64,000 nt of DNA from Sclerotiophoma versabilis. Its lineage: Eukaryota; Ascomycota; Dothideomycetes; Pleosporales; Didymellaceae. The stretch is from contig JAAROD010000049.1 of the NCBI GenBank assembly GCA_012274445.1, forward strand, positions 868,001 through 932,000, given 5' to 3'. The notes under the pieces were generated by a model. The model was not told the DNA's origin, did no database searches, and saw nothing but the letters and a program-made list of their open reading frames with translations. The first letter of the stretch is position 1; every line of letters starts with the position of its first letter. A program made the translations under genes and the position numbers. Of this stretch, positions 52,362 through 63,603 are shown piece after piece.

Positions 52362-54346
52362 GTCGACAGCTGGTGTGCCAGGGATGGTGGGCAGGGCGTC
52401 GCCCAGGGAGCCGCCCGAGAGGCCGCTTGTGGTCCCTAGCCTGTTGGGTAGGCCAAGATTAAGGTTTGGTGGTTGTGTTTTGGCGGCAGATGAACGCCGT
52501 CGGCGCTGGCCAGCGTTACTGGAGAAGGATGATTGAGAAGCCAGCGTGACTTTATCGGGGTTGTAAAGTGCGCGGAATGCACAGGGGTCGATCGCGCGTG
52601 GCTTCTGGCAGCAGGGCTGTCAGGCTGTACCAATGCTTAACGATAAGCAATGCGCGACAAAAAGCAAGGCGGGCTAATTGCGATGAGGACAGCTGGCTAC
52701 GACGTGAAGCTTTTTGATCGGCAGGGCGAGGCGGTCGCACCTTCAGCGGGAAGGCTCAAGGGAGCGAGGCCTGCGGTGCAACGTCAAAAGAGAGTTTTCC
52801 TCGCGGGCAATTGGCAGTCGAAGGCACAAGAGCACGGTACGGCTGCATGCAAAGAGAGAACGCCAGCAGTCGAAAAGGAGCTCCTTGCGATAGACAAAAT
52901 TACCGTCTAGATGTCAAGCTTGGCAAGCCTCTAATCATTAGGAGGCCCTGACTAGCAGTCTAGCTCCCTCGCTGAACCCACGCATACCAGCCCTTTATGG
53001 CATCATCATCACCATCATCAGCCTAGCCAACCTACAACCTGGGCGCAGATGAACCGTTCAAGGCGGAAGAAGCTGAGGAAGCCGAGGAAACGGGTTCACG
53101 AGAGTGTCGGCTAAGAGGCCTTGCAGGAGCTGCTTTCTTTGCTGACCTGCAGCCGTTCTCCATGACCTCGCAAGTGCATACGATCAATTGATTTATCAAT
53201 CAAAAAGCGCTTAATAAACTTTAGAAGTTGACTTTAGAAGTTGCTGTGCGTCCATCCCTTGGGACACACTCAACAAGCTCTAGGTCACCTTACCATACCT
53301 CGCTCGCACGCTTGTGCATCTCAGCTGTCAATGCACTACATGGTCGTATAGCAGCCAAGAGGTCAGGGCTCTCAGACAGCCACAACTTTTTGCCTACTGT
53401 AAGTCTTTGCATCAACCTGCTATCGTAATCAAAGCCTAAATGTGTTGTGAAGCGGGTTCTTCTCGCTCAGCATCTGCTTCGGTGGATGTTGCTGCGGGTT
53501 TGAGTCTTGATATTGATGTGGACAGTCTTAGGCACAGCCATTGTCACTTGACAGACACATGATCACACACAAGCATAATGCTGTCTTGAGGTATTTCGTG
53601 GCAGGCACGCGACATTGGAAGTGCGTGTCGCAGACGAAAAGTCGATTGCTGGAAAGGGTTACACACTTGAGCGGGCGCCATCCAACCGTTAGCGGCTCAG
53701 CAACGACGGGCGCTTACGCTAATTCGTTCTCGTATCTCACTGGCTATCCCCTCATATTGCCTGCCACAACGCCCAGCTCAGCCTCTAGAGCGTCTCAGAT
53801 ATCGCGCCTTGTGGTACAATTCCAGCTCCAGCGAATCTTCGGCGGTTATTGAGCCTCATCTCTGGAAAATGGCGCCGCCGCACGGCCAATATGGATGGCT
53901 GCGTCCAATCACATTCACTCTCTGCTCACTGTCCATTGTTGCTGGGACGAACTGAAGCTCGTCCAAGCCAGCGTGCCTAAAGCTCTTGACGAATTAAAAT
54001 ACGAGTTGGTAAGTTGTGTAAGACGCTACTGGTATGCGATCGGACAGCCTGCACGCTCAAGGTAATTGAAGAAGATCCGTGGGCCGGGACGTTGTGTGTC
54101 TATACGCGAGCTTCCTTTTCGTTCTTCTGTCTTTTCTGTCTTGTTGCCTTCGTGCTGTTACTGTTTGTCTTCTCCTTCACCTACCAGTGAAGGCGATCAC
54201 TGCTTCCTATTGTTCTTATTGTTTGGCTTTCAAGAACTTCACAGCAGGCTTGTTTCGTAATCAGATTGCACAGCTACTGAACGCCCTACTGCAAACCCAT
54301 CTGCCTACCTTCTTTTGGCTGGACACGATCACCTTCATCAACCGAC
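52362..54346. other. Long gene-poor interval
   Basis: 2 kb between the divergent mannosyltransferase and the large membrane-protein gene. A CATCATCATCACCATCATC stretch lies near 52990-53010. The frames at 53541-53852 and 54079-54489 show no domain. Confidence 0.4.
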
Positions 54347-57300
54347 ATGAACACGACAGATTTTGGCGTGCAGCCATCAACACAATCATTGGAGCGGACA
54401 GCGAGACCTGCACATTCCGACTTCGACTCCTCCACAAAACGCAACGACCGCGACGATCAAATAGTGATACATCTGAACGGACACTTTGACGGGACAATTT
54501 CCTTGCCCAAAGCAACTCAAGAAAGAGAAGCATGGGACAGCGACGCCCACACAGCTGCTCGAAGGGCTGTCAGCAAGCGGGGTTCTAGGTCATTCACATC
54601 ACGTGTGTCTCGACAGAAGAGCAGGAGACGCGAACTTCTGGGACGACAAGCAAAGTTAGACACTAGTTTCACAAGACACAAAGGAGATACGCCACATCAG
54701 TTGTTTCCTGAAAATGAAGTGTATGGCAACGGACTGGCAAGGAAGAGTTGGTTCAGTGTCGGGCGTTCATCCATGAAGTTCAAAGGGCTGGGCATCACGA
54801 AAGGCACTCCTCAGCCAGGGTTCTCACATCGCAGGGTCCCAAGCGTCGACCGTGAGCCTAAGACCGCGGATTCGCTGGCTCCAGCTCCAGGCACTGCAAC
54901 TTGGAATGAGATCTCTCCATGGGACCGACCTATACCTATTGGCATCACGATCCCAACAGACAGTATTTCTGATTTCAGTCCATATCAAGGCATCCGCCAG
55001 CGATCAGGTAGTGACACAACCCTGGTCACACCCAGCATTGTCATCACGCCTGCCATGCCAATGCAATCAGTCTGGTCGCCTGATACACCATATACCGAAT
55101 CTGACTACACACCGAGTGTCTATTCCCGCAACACGTTTAATCCACAGGCCATAGATCACAACGTACCTCCCGTTCCCCCTCTTCCTCTGGGGATAATCAC
55201 ATCGTCAGGCCCACCTGTGAATGTAAAGTCCGCCCCAGATTCACCGACACACAACAGAAACGACACACTGGATTCCAATGAAACGGCTTTCGAAGAATAC
55301 GGCCACGATGCGCAACGGAAGAACCGCGTCATGTCAAGCGATACCTTCTTTGAGGAGGATGAGACGCCCTTGCGCGAGAGGACCACTGAAACATCTTTGG
55401 TGGTTGACACATCGCTCGTACCAACACCACGGCGTTCACAAGGCTGGTGGAATGTTATCACAACACCGTTCGTCACAACACCGCTGACCGGGACGTGGCC
55501 CAAAGGCGAACAGAGCATACCGAGAACACCTGATGTACCAACTCTGCCACTCCAATATAGCCATAACAAAGAAGCGCCTGAACTGTTGCTGGCAGACAAT
55601 TGGGCGGCGGTAGAGAAGTCCTACGCTGACCAAACTTTGCCTTCGAAGGGGAGGTTGCCTGTTGTAGTACCTGCACCGGCCAGCGAGAGCACAGCATCAC
55701 GACATGCCTCTCCTATGACGGCGGCGAGTGAGACCTTAGCAGACACAGCTCCTGTTTCTGTAGCGCAAAACAGGCACCAACAACCAGCAGCAACGCCGGA
55801 CCGCAGCGTGACCTCACCCCTGTCAGCGATGTCTGCAACCCCTGTCGTTGGCACAGCAGCCATGGCGACAATCTTGATGCCACGTCAGGTAGATGATGCA
55901 TCACGACCGATCAACATCAATATCGAGCTGCAAGATCGCCGACCGGATGTCGATGTCCAATTCTTGAACATCAGCTCGCAGCCAGCGACGCAACAGACTC
56001 ACACATCTTGGCCAGCACCACGCTTGCAAGGTGTAGGATCATACGCTTCTAGGTCCAATAGCCCTTCTCCGAATTTGCCTACATTCGCACCCCCTCCAAC
56101 TTTCGCTCACAAAAGCTCTCATTTCAGCTACGATAATGGAAGCAGAGCAAGCTCGCCAGCCTCTAAACCAGATATGAAGCGACAACAGAAGCATCGAAAG
56201 GTGTTCGACATGAAGACTGTGCTGCCGTGTCTGAAGCGAAGGCAACAAAACAAGTCAGACGAAAAGAAAAAGAAGAAACGAGGATGCTTTCTCTGGTGCT
56301 GCGGTTGTTGTTTAGTCTTGTTCGTTTTGCTTGCGATTCTCATCCCAATCATTGTCGTATTCTCGAGAAAGAAAGACGACACGACTCAGACTACACCTAT
56401 CGCAACTCAGCCAGGTGGTGAATCAACTTCCTCAACATCCGAGTGGCTGACCTTGACGAACTTACCTCCAATACCTACGGGTGTTTTGACTGTTGCCCAG
56501 CCTGAAGCAGTGGAAGAAGAGAGTGGATGCGTTGCGCCTACCACTCTATGGAGTTGCGCACTTCCAAAGGAGTTGCAAGACTCAGTAAAGCCTAATAAAC
56601 CAGACCAGCCAAACTTCAAGATCGAGATCACGTATGACAACAGTAGCGAAGCAATACCTTCGAAGGTACTGGCTACAAAACGAGCTGCAAACGCCGTTTC
56701 GGTTGGCGCGTTCATCCAGGAACGCTTTCTGAAGGCTCGCTCAGTACCTTCCCCATCTCCTGCACCTCCAAGTAGTGACGATATGGTGTTCCTGGGAAAG
56801 ACGACAGACGGGAATAGCGCCCCTTTCGATGGCGAAGATACGCCCCTATTCATCTCCTTTCAAGATCAAAAAGATACTGCATCTCGCCTCGCCAAACGTG
56901 CAAGCAGTGATCCCACAAACATCACTGCGTCAATCCCTGCTCCAATGCTCAACTCAGATGGAACTGCCGCGCCGGCGAATCTGCTTCCCTTCCCCTCCGC
57001 ACAACCACTTCGGCTGTACAACCGTGGCAAGGATAATGAGCACTACGGCTTTTATACCTACTATGATCGGTCGATATTCCTGAAGCAGATTAACGGAACG
57101 AATCGCGGTGGTAATCCTGCGGATACGGACGGCGGTAGCACGGAAGACGCTGCTACGCTTCGATGCACCTTCTCCGAAACACGTTTCCTGGTTCAGATAT
57201 GGACGCGTAGTCAATCGAGCAAGCCAATCCTGCAGAGCTCCACACAGAGCGGCCCAAGCGACCTGAAGCGACCTGGAACATTTCCTTACCCGGTCACTGT

Positions 57301-57529
57301 CACGATTGACCGACACGGTGGTAACGCTGCGAAGAAGAACCTTTACTGTTACCAGATGGAGAGCGACGCAACCATCAAAGACGATGCCTCGAAGCGCTCG
57401 TTCCAATTTGAAGATCGCGCATTCGGAGGCAATCTCGTGAACGGCACACAAGGTCGCCTCGATGTGACAGGACCCATTGATGGAGGGTCCGGGGGGTGCT
57501 CATGCAAGTATCAAAACTGGCTGGACTGA
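54347..57529 (+). CDS. Large single-pass membrane protein, function unknown
   Basis: Intronless, 1060 residues. A long N-terminal part (about 640 residues) is polar, rich in Ser, Thr and Pro, with SRQKSRRRELLGRQAKLDTS, RKSWFSVGRSSMKFKGLG and a conserved-looking SQGWWNVITTPFVTTPLTGT. A basic run (KSDEKKKKKRG) precedes CFLWCCGCCLVLFVLLAILI and PIIVVFSRKK, one membrane helix with Cys residues that could be palmitoylated, residues about 645-668. Beyond it lies an outer or lumenal domain of about 390 residues with paired Cys (ESGCVAPTTLWSCALPKEL, CSCKYQNW) and LRLYNRGKDNEHYGFYTYYD. By the positive-inside rule the N-part is cytosolic. Homologues in moulds are sometimes labelled glycoprotease family; no protease motif is visible here. 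Confidence 0.75.
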   Translation: MNTTDFGVQPSTQSLERTARPAHSDFDSSTKRNDRDDQIVIHLNGHFDGTISLPKATQEREAWDSDAHTAARRAVSKRGSRSFTSRVSRQKSRRRELLGRQAKLDTSFTRHKGDTPHQLFPENEVYGNGLARKSWFSVGRSSMKFKGLGITKGTPQPGFSHRRVPSVDREPKTADSLAPAPGTATWNEISPWDRPIPIGITIPTDSISDFSPYQGIRQRSGSDTTLVTPSIVITPAMPMQSVWSPDTPYTESDYTPSVYSRNTFNPQAIDHNVPPVPPLPLGIITSSGPPVNVKSAPDSPTHNRNDTLDSNETAFEEYGHDAQRKNRVMSSDTFFEEDETPLRERTTETSLVVDTSLVPTPRRSQGWWNVITTPFVTTPLTGTWPKGEQSIPRTPDVPTLPLQYSHNKEAPELLLADNWAAVEKSYADQTLPSKGRLPVVVPAPASESTASRHASPMTAASETLADTAPVSVAQNRHQQPAATPDRSVTSPLSAMSATPVVGTAAMATILMPRQVDDASRPININIELQDRRPDVDVQFLNISSQPATQQTHTSWPAPRLQGVGSYASRSNSPSPNLPTFAPPPTFAHKSSHFSYDNGSRASSPASKPDMKRQQKHRKVFDMKTVLPCLKRRQQNKSDEKKKKKRGCFLWCCGCCLVLFVLLAILIPIIVVFSRKKDDTTQTTPIATQPGGESTSSTSEWLTLTNLPPIPTGVLTVAQPEAVEEESGCVAPTTLWSCALPKELQDSVKPNKPDQPNFKIEITYDNSSEAIPSKVLATKRAANAVSVGAFIQERFLKARSVPSPSPAPPSSDDMVFLGKTTDGNSAPFDGEDTPLFISFQDQKDTASRLAKRASSDPTNITASIPAPMLNSDGTAAPANLLPFPSAQPLRLYNRGKDNEHYGFYTYYDRSIFLKQINGTNRGGNPADTDGGSTEDAATLRCTFSETRFLVQIWTRSQSSKPILQSSTQSGPSDLKRPGTFPYPVTVTIDRHGGNAAKKNLYCYQMESDATIKDDASKRSFQFEDRAFGGNLVNGTQGRLDVTGPIDGGSGGCSCKYQNWLD

Positions 57530-59512
57530 GGCGTTCAGCAGCAAATTCTCGTCGTCTGTACATTGTACCTTGCATTTGGTGGAGTTCTGTATGGCGCTTG
57601 GTCCGCGGCTGCCAATTGGCGGCCTGCAGTCTGTCACAGGACGGCACTGCGTGGCATTGCTTGTCGTTGCTTATTCGTGTCGTGTCAATGAACGCGCATG
57701 GCTTAATCCTACTCGTGTAGCTTAACGAGAGCCACTGGATGGATCCCTGTAAAACAGAATCACGTAGAGAACATACTTAATATCAACATCAGATGTATCA
57801 TAGCATTGGACTGTCCGCAGTAGAGTCAGGGACTGAGGCTGTCAAACCCAAATAAACACTTCACAATATGCTGCTAACCAATATGTTGAACATGGAGAAT
57901 CTTCATACCCATCTAAACGAGCAAAGCTGCAGAAGCTCCGAACACGTTGAGGGCTGTTCACTGCGAAGGTGCCACCGGCTTGGGCCTCTTACGGCTTGTT
58001 CCGACTACCTCCACTGCCGGATATCAGACCCTCCTCCAGCGACCCACCTCCTTGATTCCGCCTCCGCAACGAGCCCTGGGGGCCAGTTGTCAAGAACACC
58101 AGCGCGGGAGGTATGTGGGGTGTTCCAGCCGAAAGGGTTGATGTGCTTCACTCTGCTGCTGTAGCAGCTCCTACGTACGCCTTCCCATGTCCCCGATGTC
58201 GATAAAAAGCATTATTCCTACAACATCAATCACAGTGTAGCGTCAGAACATGCCGCGCAATGTTACTTCGCGGCGCTTCGGAGGTGCGCGTTGAGGGCAA
58301 CGACGATGGAGTCGCAAATCCTTGGAATCAGGCGAGGATCGATATGCAGCTCGGACCAGCATGCGGGTCCTTGGCCCAGACTTGGCTGGACTCTCAGAGC
58401 GAGAGAACTCACCACGTTCTTGCTGAACGCCTTCTCATTGGTCAATTTCAGCTTCATGCCTTCGAAGAGCTTTCGTTGCCTCCCACGCCAAAGCTGCAGC
58501 GACGGCGCGCGGACATTACTCTTGTGCCGAGCAGCGGATTCACGCCATGGCTCTGCGAAGCTTTCGGCTTGTGCGTGCTTGCCTCAGCTGGGCGTAGCCT
58601 TGGCCGGCGAAATCTGACGTTGAAGGCATCTTGAAGGGCTCCAAGAAGACATTTCCGGGGAAGCAAGGCTGCAGAAGCAGCTCAGGCACGCTTCAACTGG
58701 CAGGTGGAGAAAGCCTGAGCCAGGTGCACCCACCCGCACTAATTTCATCCTGCCAGGACGCAGACCGTTGCCCAAACCGGTCGTGCACGCGATCAGTTGC
58801 CGTGTTGGCCGCGCCAGGGTTGCTTGAACTTTCGATTCGAGTGCGTCCGCCGGACGCGACCGTGGGGACACTAGAAATTTTCAAAGAATCTAGCACTCGT
58901 ATATAAGATATTCAGGTATCTTCCTGCCCCTCTTCAGCCTCCTCGCATTGAGCGTTCGCACTTGTTGTGCACTTGCGCCTTCGTCACTCTTACCAGGTCC
59001 TACCCCGTGGCCTCCCATCGACCCTTCATTGCTTGAGTTTCAGCATCCAGGTGCATCCACGCTGCACTCTGATATCGACATTCGAGATTCGTTGTCGGTT
59101 ATCTGCACTATTACACGCAGGGTCTGTCATTTGGACGAACCAGCGGATCTCTCGGTATTATTACTAGGATTATATTCGGTGACCCGCGGATATATAGCAG
59201 CCACTAAGATTCGATCGCAAGCAACGTGCTGCATCGCAACGTTATCTTTGGGGATAAACGTTAAAGTCTTCAGTGCCACAGACCTCATCAGTGTTCTCTG
59301 AGGGCTCCATCAGAATCAAGGTCATCGGCGACACTCGGCTCGGTCCACTACCAAGGTCCACCTAGCTCAGAGCTTCGACGATCTGTACCAACCGCAGATT
59401 TTGAGCATATAAGAGCCATTGGAGACCCTGATACCAGTCTAGCAATCTCGACTTGCAACTTGGCTACGGTTCGACTACATCACCATCTGCCCCGCAGCTG
59501 GTAAAAGCCATA
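57530..59512. other. Long gene-poor interval
   Basis: 2 kb upstream of the transporter gene. No supportable gene. Frames at 57868-58164, 58260-58634 and 58948-59301 lack domains and splice continuations. The right third is the likely transporter promoter. Confidence 0.4.
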
Positions 59513-61595
59513 ATGGCTACTACAAATAGCGAGGCAAACTCGATCCGCGACTATGGCGTTGCTGCACCTCACGGGCCGAACGTGACCGGTCACCACACTG
59601 CAACCCAGGATGTCGACATTCGACCCGACATGACCTCTACCGAGTCTGATGTTTTCCATGCTCTGCTTCACCCAGACGATCTTTACGATGCAAACGGCAC
59701 CTACTGGGCTGACATGCCCCTTGGCCAACGCGTCAAGTTTGTGGTAAATGTCGACAAGCAAGAAGCCTCAAGGGAGTGGAGTGAACTCTGGCAGATGTTC
59801 AAGAATGACCCTCTTGACCCTATGCGCGCTTACTTCAGAAACTACGTGATTCCTGGTGCTGGTCTCGGTCTCGAGGGGTAAGTCTCACTCCGTGTATAAT
59901 CTTCCAAGAACACTGCTGATTTACCATAGTTACGTCCTCTTCTCCATTGGTAACGTCAGGCCTCTTCTGCAGGCTTCTTTCCCCAGGTGTTGGAAGACTT
60001 TTGACATTTGCAACGAAATCTGGACGCAAGCTATCGATTACCTTGAGATCTGTGGTATTATTGTCGGTCAAATCCTCGTTGGTATCATCGGTGACTGGCT
60101 GGGCCGTCGCCACGGTCTGATCCAGGATGCTGTCATCATGTTCGTTGGTCTTCTCATGCTCACTGCCGCCTGGGGCGTTACTCAAGAAGGCTGGGTCATC
60201 TGCTATGTCTGGGCTCTCTTCTTCTACGGCATCGGTGTTGGTGGCGAGTACCCTATGACTGCTACTGCAGGCATGGAGAACGCTGTTGGCTCCGGTAAGG
60301 TCTCGACAAAGGAGGATCGTCTGCACCGTGGTCGCAAGGTCACTGGTGCTTTCCTGATGCAGGGTTGGGGACAGTTCTTCAACCAAGTCATTCTGATCGT
60401 CTTGCTCCTGATCTTCCACTCCGGATCCGCACCTCCGTACTCGAAGAAGGTCACCCAGTGGACCTACCGTGTCTCGTTCGCCATTCCCGCAGTCGGCACC
60501 CTCTGGCTCGTTTATTTCCGTTACTACAAGATGAGGTCGGCGTCCAAGCAGCTCCAGCTTGCCAAGAAGAAGGCACATGTTACCGGTTACGACGTCGCTT
60601 CTCTGAAGATGACCTTCAGCTACTTCGGACCTCGCCTGGTTGCCACTGCTGGTACCTGGTTCGCCAACGATGTCTTTTTCTACGGCAACAAGCTCTTCCA
60701 GTCTGAATTCATCAAGGTCATTACTCCGGGTAACCACTCAGTCATGGTCGGTTGGCTCTACAACTTGATCAACGTCGGCGTTTCTCTTTGTGGATATTAC
60801 CTCGCCTCAGTCATGATTGACAACAAGCTGTACGGGCGCAAGTGGATGATGATCATTGGTTTCATGGCCGATTTCATCCTCTTCATTGTCCCTGCCTTCC
60901 ACTTTGAGTACTTCACGCAGCCCGAGCACGTCCACGCTTTCCAGGCCATGTACTTCCTGTCTTCGTTCTTTAACCAATTTGGACCCAACTCCGTCTCTTT
61001 CCTGGTCGCTGCCGAGGTGTTCCCCACACCTGTGCGTGCCACCGCCCACGGTTTCTCAGCTGCTGCGGGTAAGGCTGGAGCTCTTCTCGCGTCCATCCTC
61101 TACAACTATATCGACACTCAGACCAAGTTCTACTTCGTCCCTTGGTTTGGCCTCATTGGTGCCCTTCTGACCTGGGTCTTTCTGCCCGACACGACCGGTC
61201 TCGATCTCAAGGAGCAGGAGCGTCGATGGGCATGCATTCGTGCCGGCCGTGAGCACGACTACCACGGCATCGCCATCCACTGGAAGCATCTTTCATGGTG
61301 GGAGCGCATGCGCGGCCAGCACAAGGGCTACGATGCCAAGCTGGACTACGAGCAGAAGATCCAGGAGATGCGCGCAGAATGGGTTGAGCGCCAGCAGCAC
61401 AACTTCTCGGAGAAGAAGGGCTGGGAAGAGGCCCAGGACGATGACCACTTCGGCGCCGAGATCCACAACTACTTTAAGCGCACGACTGATGGAAACGGCC
61501 AGACATCATCTGGCTTGTTGCAACCCGAGCATCCAGAAAAGAGAGCTGATGGCAGCGAGTCTGGTGTTAGCGACGAGATTACGAGGGAGAAGTAG
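59513..61595 (+). CDS. MFS transporter of the phosphate/phosphodiester type (Pho84/Git1-like)
   Basis: Exons 59513-59877 and 59930-61595, one 52-base intron, 676 residues. Twelve hydrophobic segments. The first half shows YVLFSIGNVRPLL, VGIIGDWLGRRHGLIQDAVI (MFS signature GDxxGRR) and FFYGIGVGGEYPMTATAGME, close to the GIGIGGDYPL motif of proton:phosphate and glycerophosphodiester symporters. The second half has MVGWLYNLINVGVSLCGYYL, LYGRKWMMIIGFMADFILFI and FVPWFGLIGALLTWVFLPDT. An unusually long cytosolic N-terminus (about 120 residues) and a charged C-terminal tail of about 120 residues (ERRWACIRAGREHDYHGIAI and on) resemble fungal glycerophosphoinositol permeases more than Pho84 (about 580). 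Substrate: phosphate or a phosphodiester, inferred. The start at 59513 is the first ATG giving a polar N-terminus; 59453 adds 20 residues. Confidence 0.83.
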
Positions 61596-63043
61596 AATGC
61601 TTCGCTTGTAAGGCTTTTGCATAATTCGGAGTACTAGGAAAAGATACCACACCATTAACATTAATGAATTGAGATATATATGTCATGCTCAACACACCAT
61701 CTTCGACCTGCCCATGACCTGATCGAACTGCTTGTTCGCAGGGAATACGTTTACGAATAGTTTGGGTGGTTGAAGCAGGGTCTTAGGAGGCCAGGCTTCG
61801 TCAACATCTAACATTCGGCGGCGCCACAACCCATCCTATCGGCAACCAGCAGGCGCAAACACTGTTTCCCAAAGGTTCACAGCAGTGAACAGGCCGCGAC
61901 ACAGCATGTTTCAGACAGCGACGAGACGCGGTGCGAGCCAGCCAAAGACAACTGTCATGAGCACAGGAAACAGGCCCGCACGGCATGAAAGTCGGGGTAG
62001 TCGTCTTTCTGACGCTTGACATCGGCTCGGTACGGTGCGGGGGCTACGGTGGTGCGATTGATGGGGCTGTTGGTGCGATCTTGTGTGACGGTGCCACGAC
62101 GGAAATGCAAAGGCTAGAGAGGTTGGTCATATATCGGTACGCAAGCGGTCGCAGAAAAAAGTTTTGCAGCGCAAACGTTGTCAATTGCGTCTTTGCATTC
62201 CAGCAAGGGAGGGATCATCATGGTTGGTGGGGAGACGTTGAGAAACGAGGCTGGGAGGTCGGTGACGCGTGTGCGCCATGAAACAGAGGTCTGGTCAGAG
62301 ACCAACAAAAGGCGACGATCGGCGTTGAGCCGACTATGAATAGTACTGCCGCAGACAGTCCCGAGGGCTGGTGGCTCTGCATGCGCAACTGCATTTGTTG
62401 GCCGGTGGTGGCGGCGCATTGAGATCTCATGTGAAGCTGTCGATCGCCCAGCAGTCTTGCGCGGCTTATCGTGCACTGGCCTGTGATTGGCGTGCCTGGC
62501 GGCCCGTCTAGAGCCAGCGGGGGACGTTGATGTGGAGCGAGACCGCCGTCGATGCCTTGTCCAAGCCTCAAGACTCACTGTACCACGGAAGAGGACTGCC
62601 GCCGGACGCACACAGCGGGCACATTGGGCCCGCCTGCAAGTCATTATGACACGACGAGTGCGCTGGAGGAGTCGATGCCGTGCTTCACCATGGCTGGAGG
62701 CTGGTGGCAGGGCTGCCAGCAGGCTTTGCAGGGCTTCGACGAAGACAGTAGCGCCGACGTTCCTTGGCCAGATGCTTGTCGTTTCCCTGTCTTTACACAG
62801 GGGGACGTGCGTGCATTCGCTGGGGCGGGAAGGGAGGCAGTGAAACAAGCTGAGCAGCCGCGCAGCTGTCGATAAATAGAGTGCATTCCTCTCACCCTGC
62901 CTGCTCTTCCTTCTCTCCACCCAGTCCATCACTTCCATCCTCCGCTCCAGCGAATTAATCAGCTCAACCGCTTCGCTCGCTCAAGTCGACCGGTGTCATC
63001 TCTACCACACATCACTCTACCACTCCACACTTCAACCGCCAAC
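61596..63043. other. Intergenic, 1.4 kb
   Basis: No supportable gene. The 274-codon minus frame at 62114-62938 has no domain and a composition like random GC-rich sequence. Right end is pyrimidine-rich before the next start, as in strong fungal promoters. Confidence 0.4.
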
Positions 63044-63603
63044 ATGCGTTTCGCTGTCTCCGTCGTTGCCCTGGCCGCTGCCGTTGCCGCCCAGGTCCAG
63101 CCCATCTCCCAGATCAGTGACGGTCAGATCCAGGCTCCTCCTGCCACTGAGTCTGCTCCTGTTGCTTCCTCTGCCCCAGCTGTCTCCACCCCCGCTGTTG
63201 CTACATCGGTTCCTGCCGTCTCCCCTCCCGTTATTGGTAGGTTGCCACAATTTTGAATCATCAAGACCCTTATACTAACAGCACACCAGTCGTTCCTTCT
63301 TCCGCAGCGTCTGTCGTCAGCTCCGTCCCCGCAGTCGCCAGCTCAGTGCCCGTTGTTGTCCCTACCCTGGTCACCTCGGCCGCTCCTCCTGCTGGTAACA
63401 CCAGCGTGCCTGTTGCCAGCTCTGCTCAGCCCCCCAGCGGCTCAGCTACCGGCTCTGCTTCCAGCCCTGCTTCCACTGCTTCATCTGGTGGTGCTAGCGG
63501 CTCCTCCTCTGCCAGCATCCCTGAGTCCACTGGCGCTGCTGCTGCCAACATGGTCTCCTTCGGTGGCCTCGTCTTTGCCGTCGGTGCTGCCTTCCTCGCA
63601 TAA
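63044..63603 (+). CDS. Small GPI-anchored cell-wall protein with a PIR motif
   Basis: Exons 63044-63236 and 63290-63603, one 53-base intron with ACTAAC branch; 168 residues. MRFAVSVVALAAAVAAQVQP is a classic signal peptide with cleavage after AAA or VAA. Immediately after it, SQISDGQIQA fits the PIR repeat Q-[IV]-x-DGQ-[IVP]-Q, used in yeast Pir proteins for alkali-labile linkage to beta-1,3-glucan. The rest is almost only Ser, Ala, Val, Pro and Thr, a likely O-mannosylated stalk. The end, AAAANMVSFGGLVFAVGAAFLA, is a GPI attachment signal with omega site around Ala/Asn. A protein carrying both a PIR motif and a GPI signal could be held in the wall twice. Strong codon bias suggests high expression. 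Confidence 0.85.

Noticed and set aside
59835..60737. 300-codon minus-strand frame
   Set aside because: Antisense of the MFS transporter exon; no recognisable features.
62114..62938. 274-codon minus-strand frame
   Set aside because: Arg/Ser/Pro-rich composition of a random GC-rich frame, no domain, no splice continuation.
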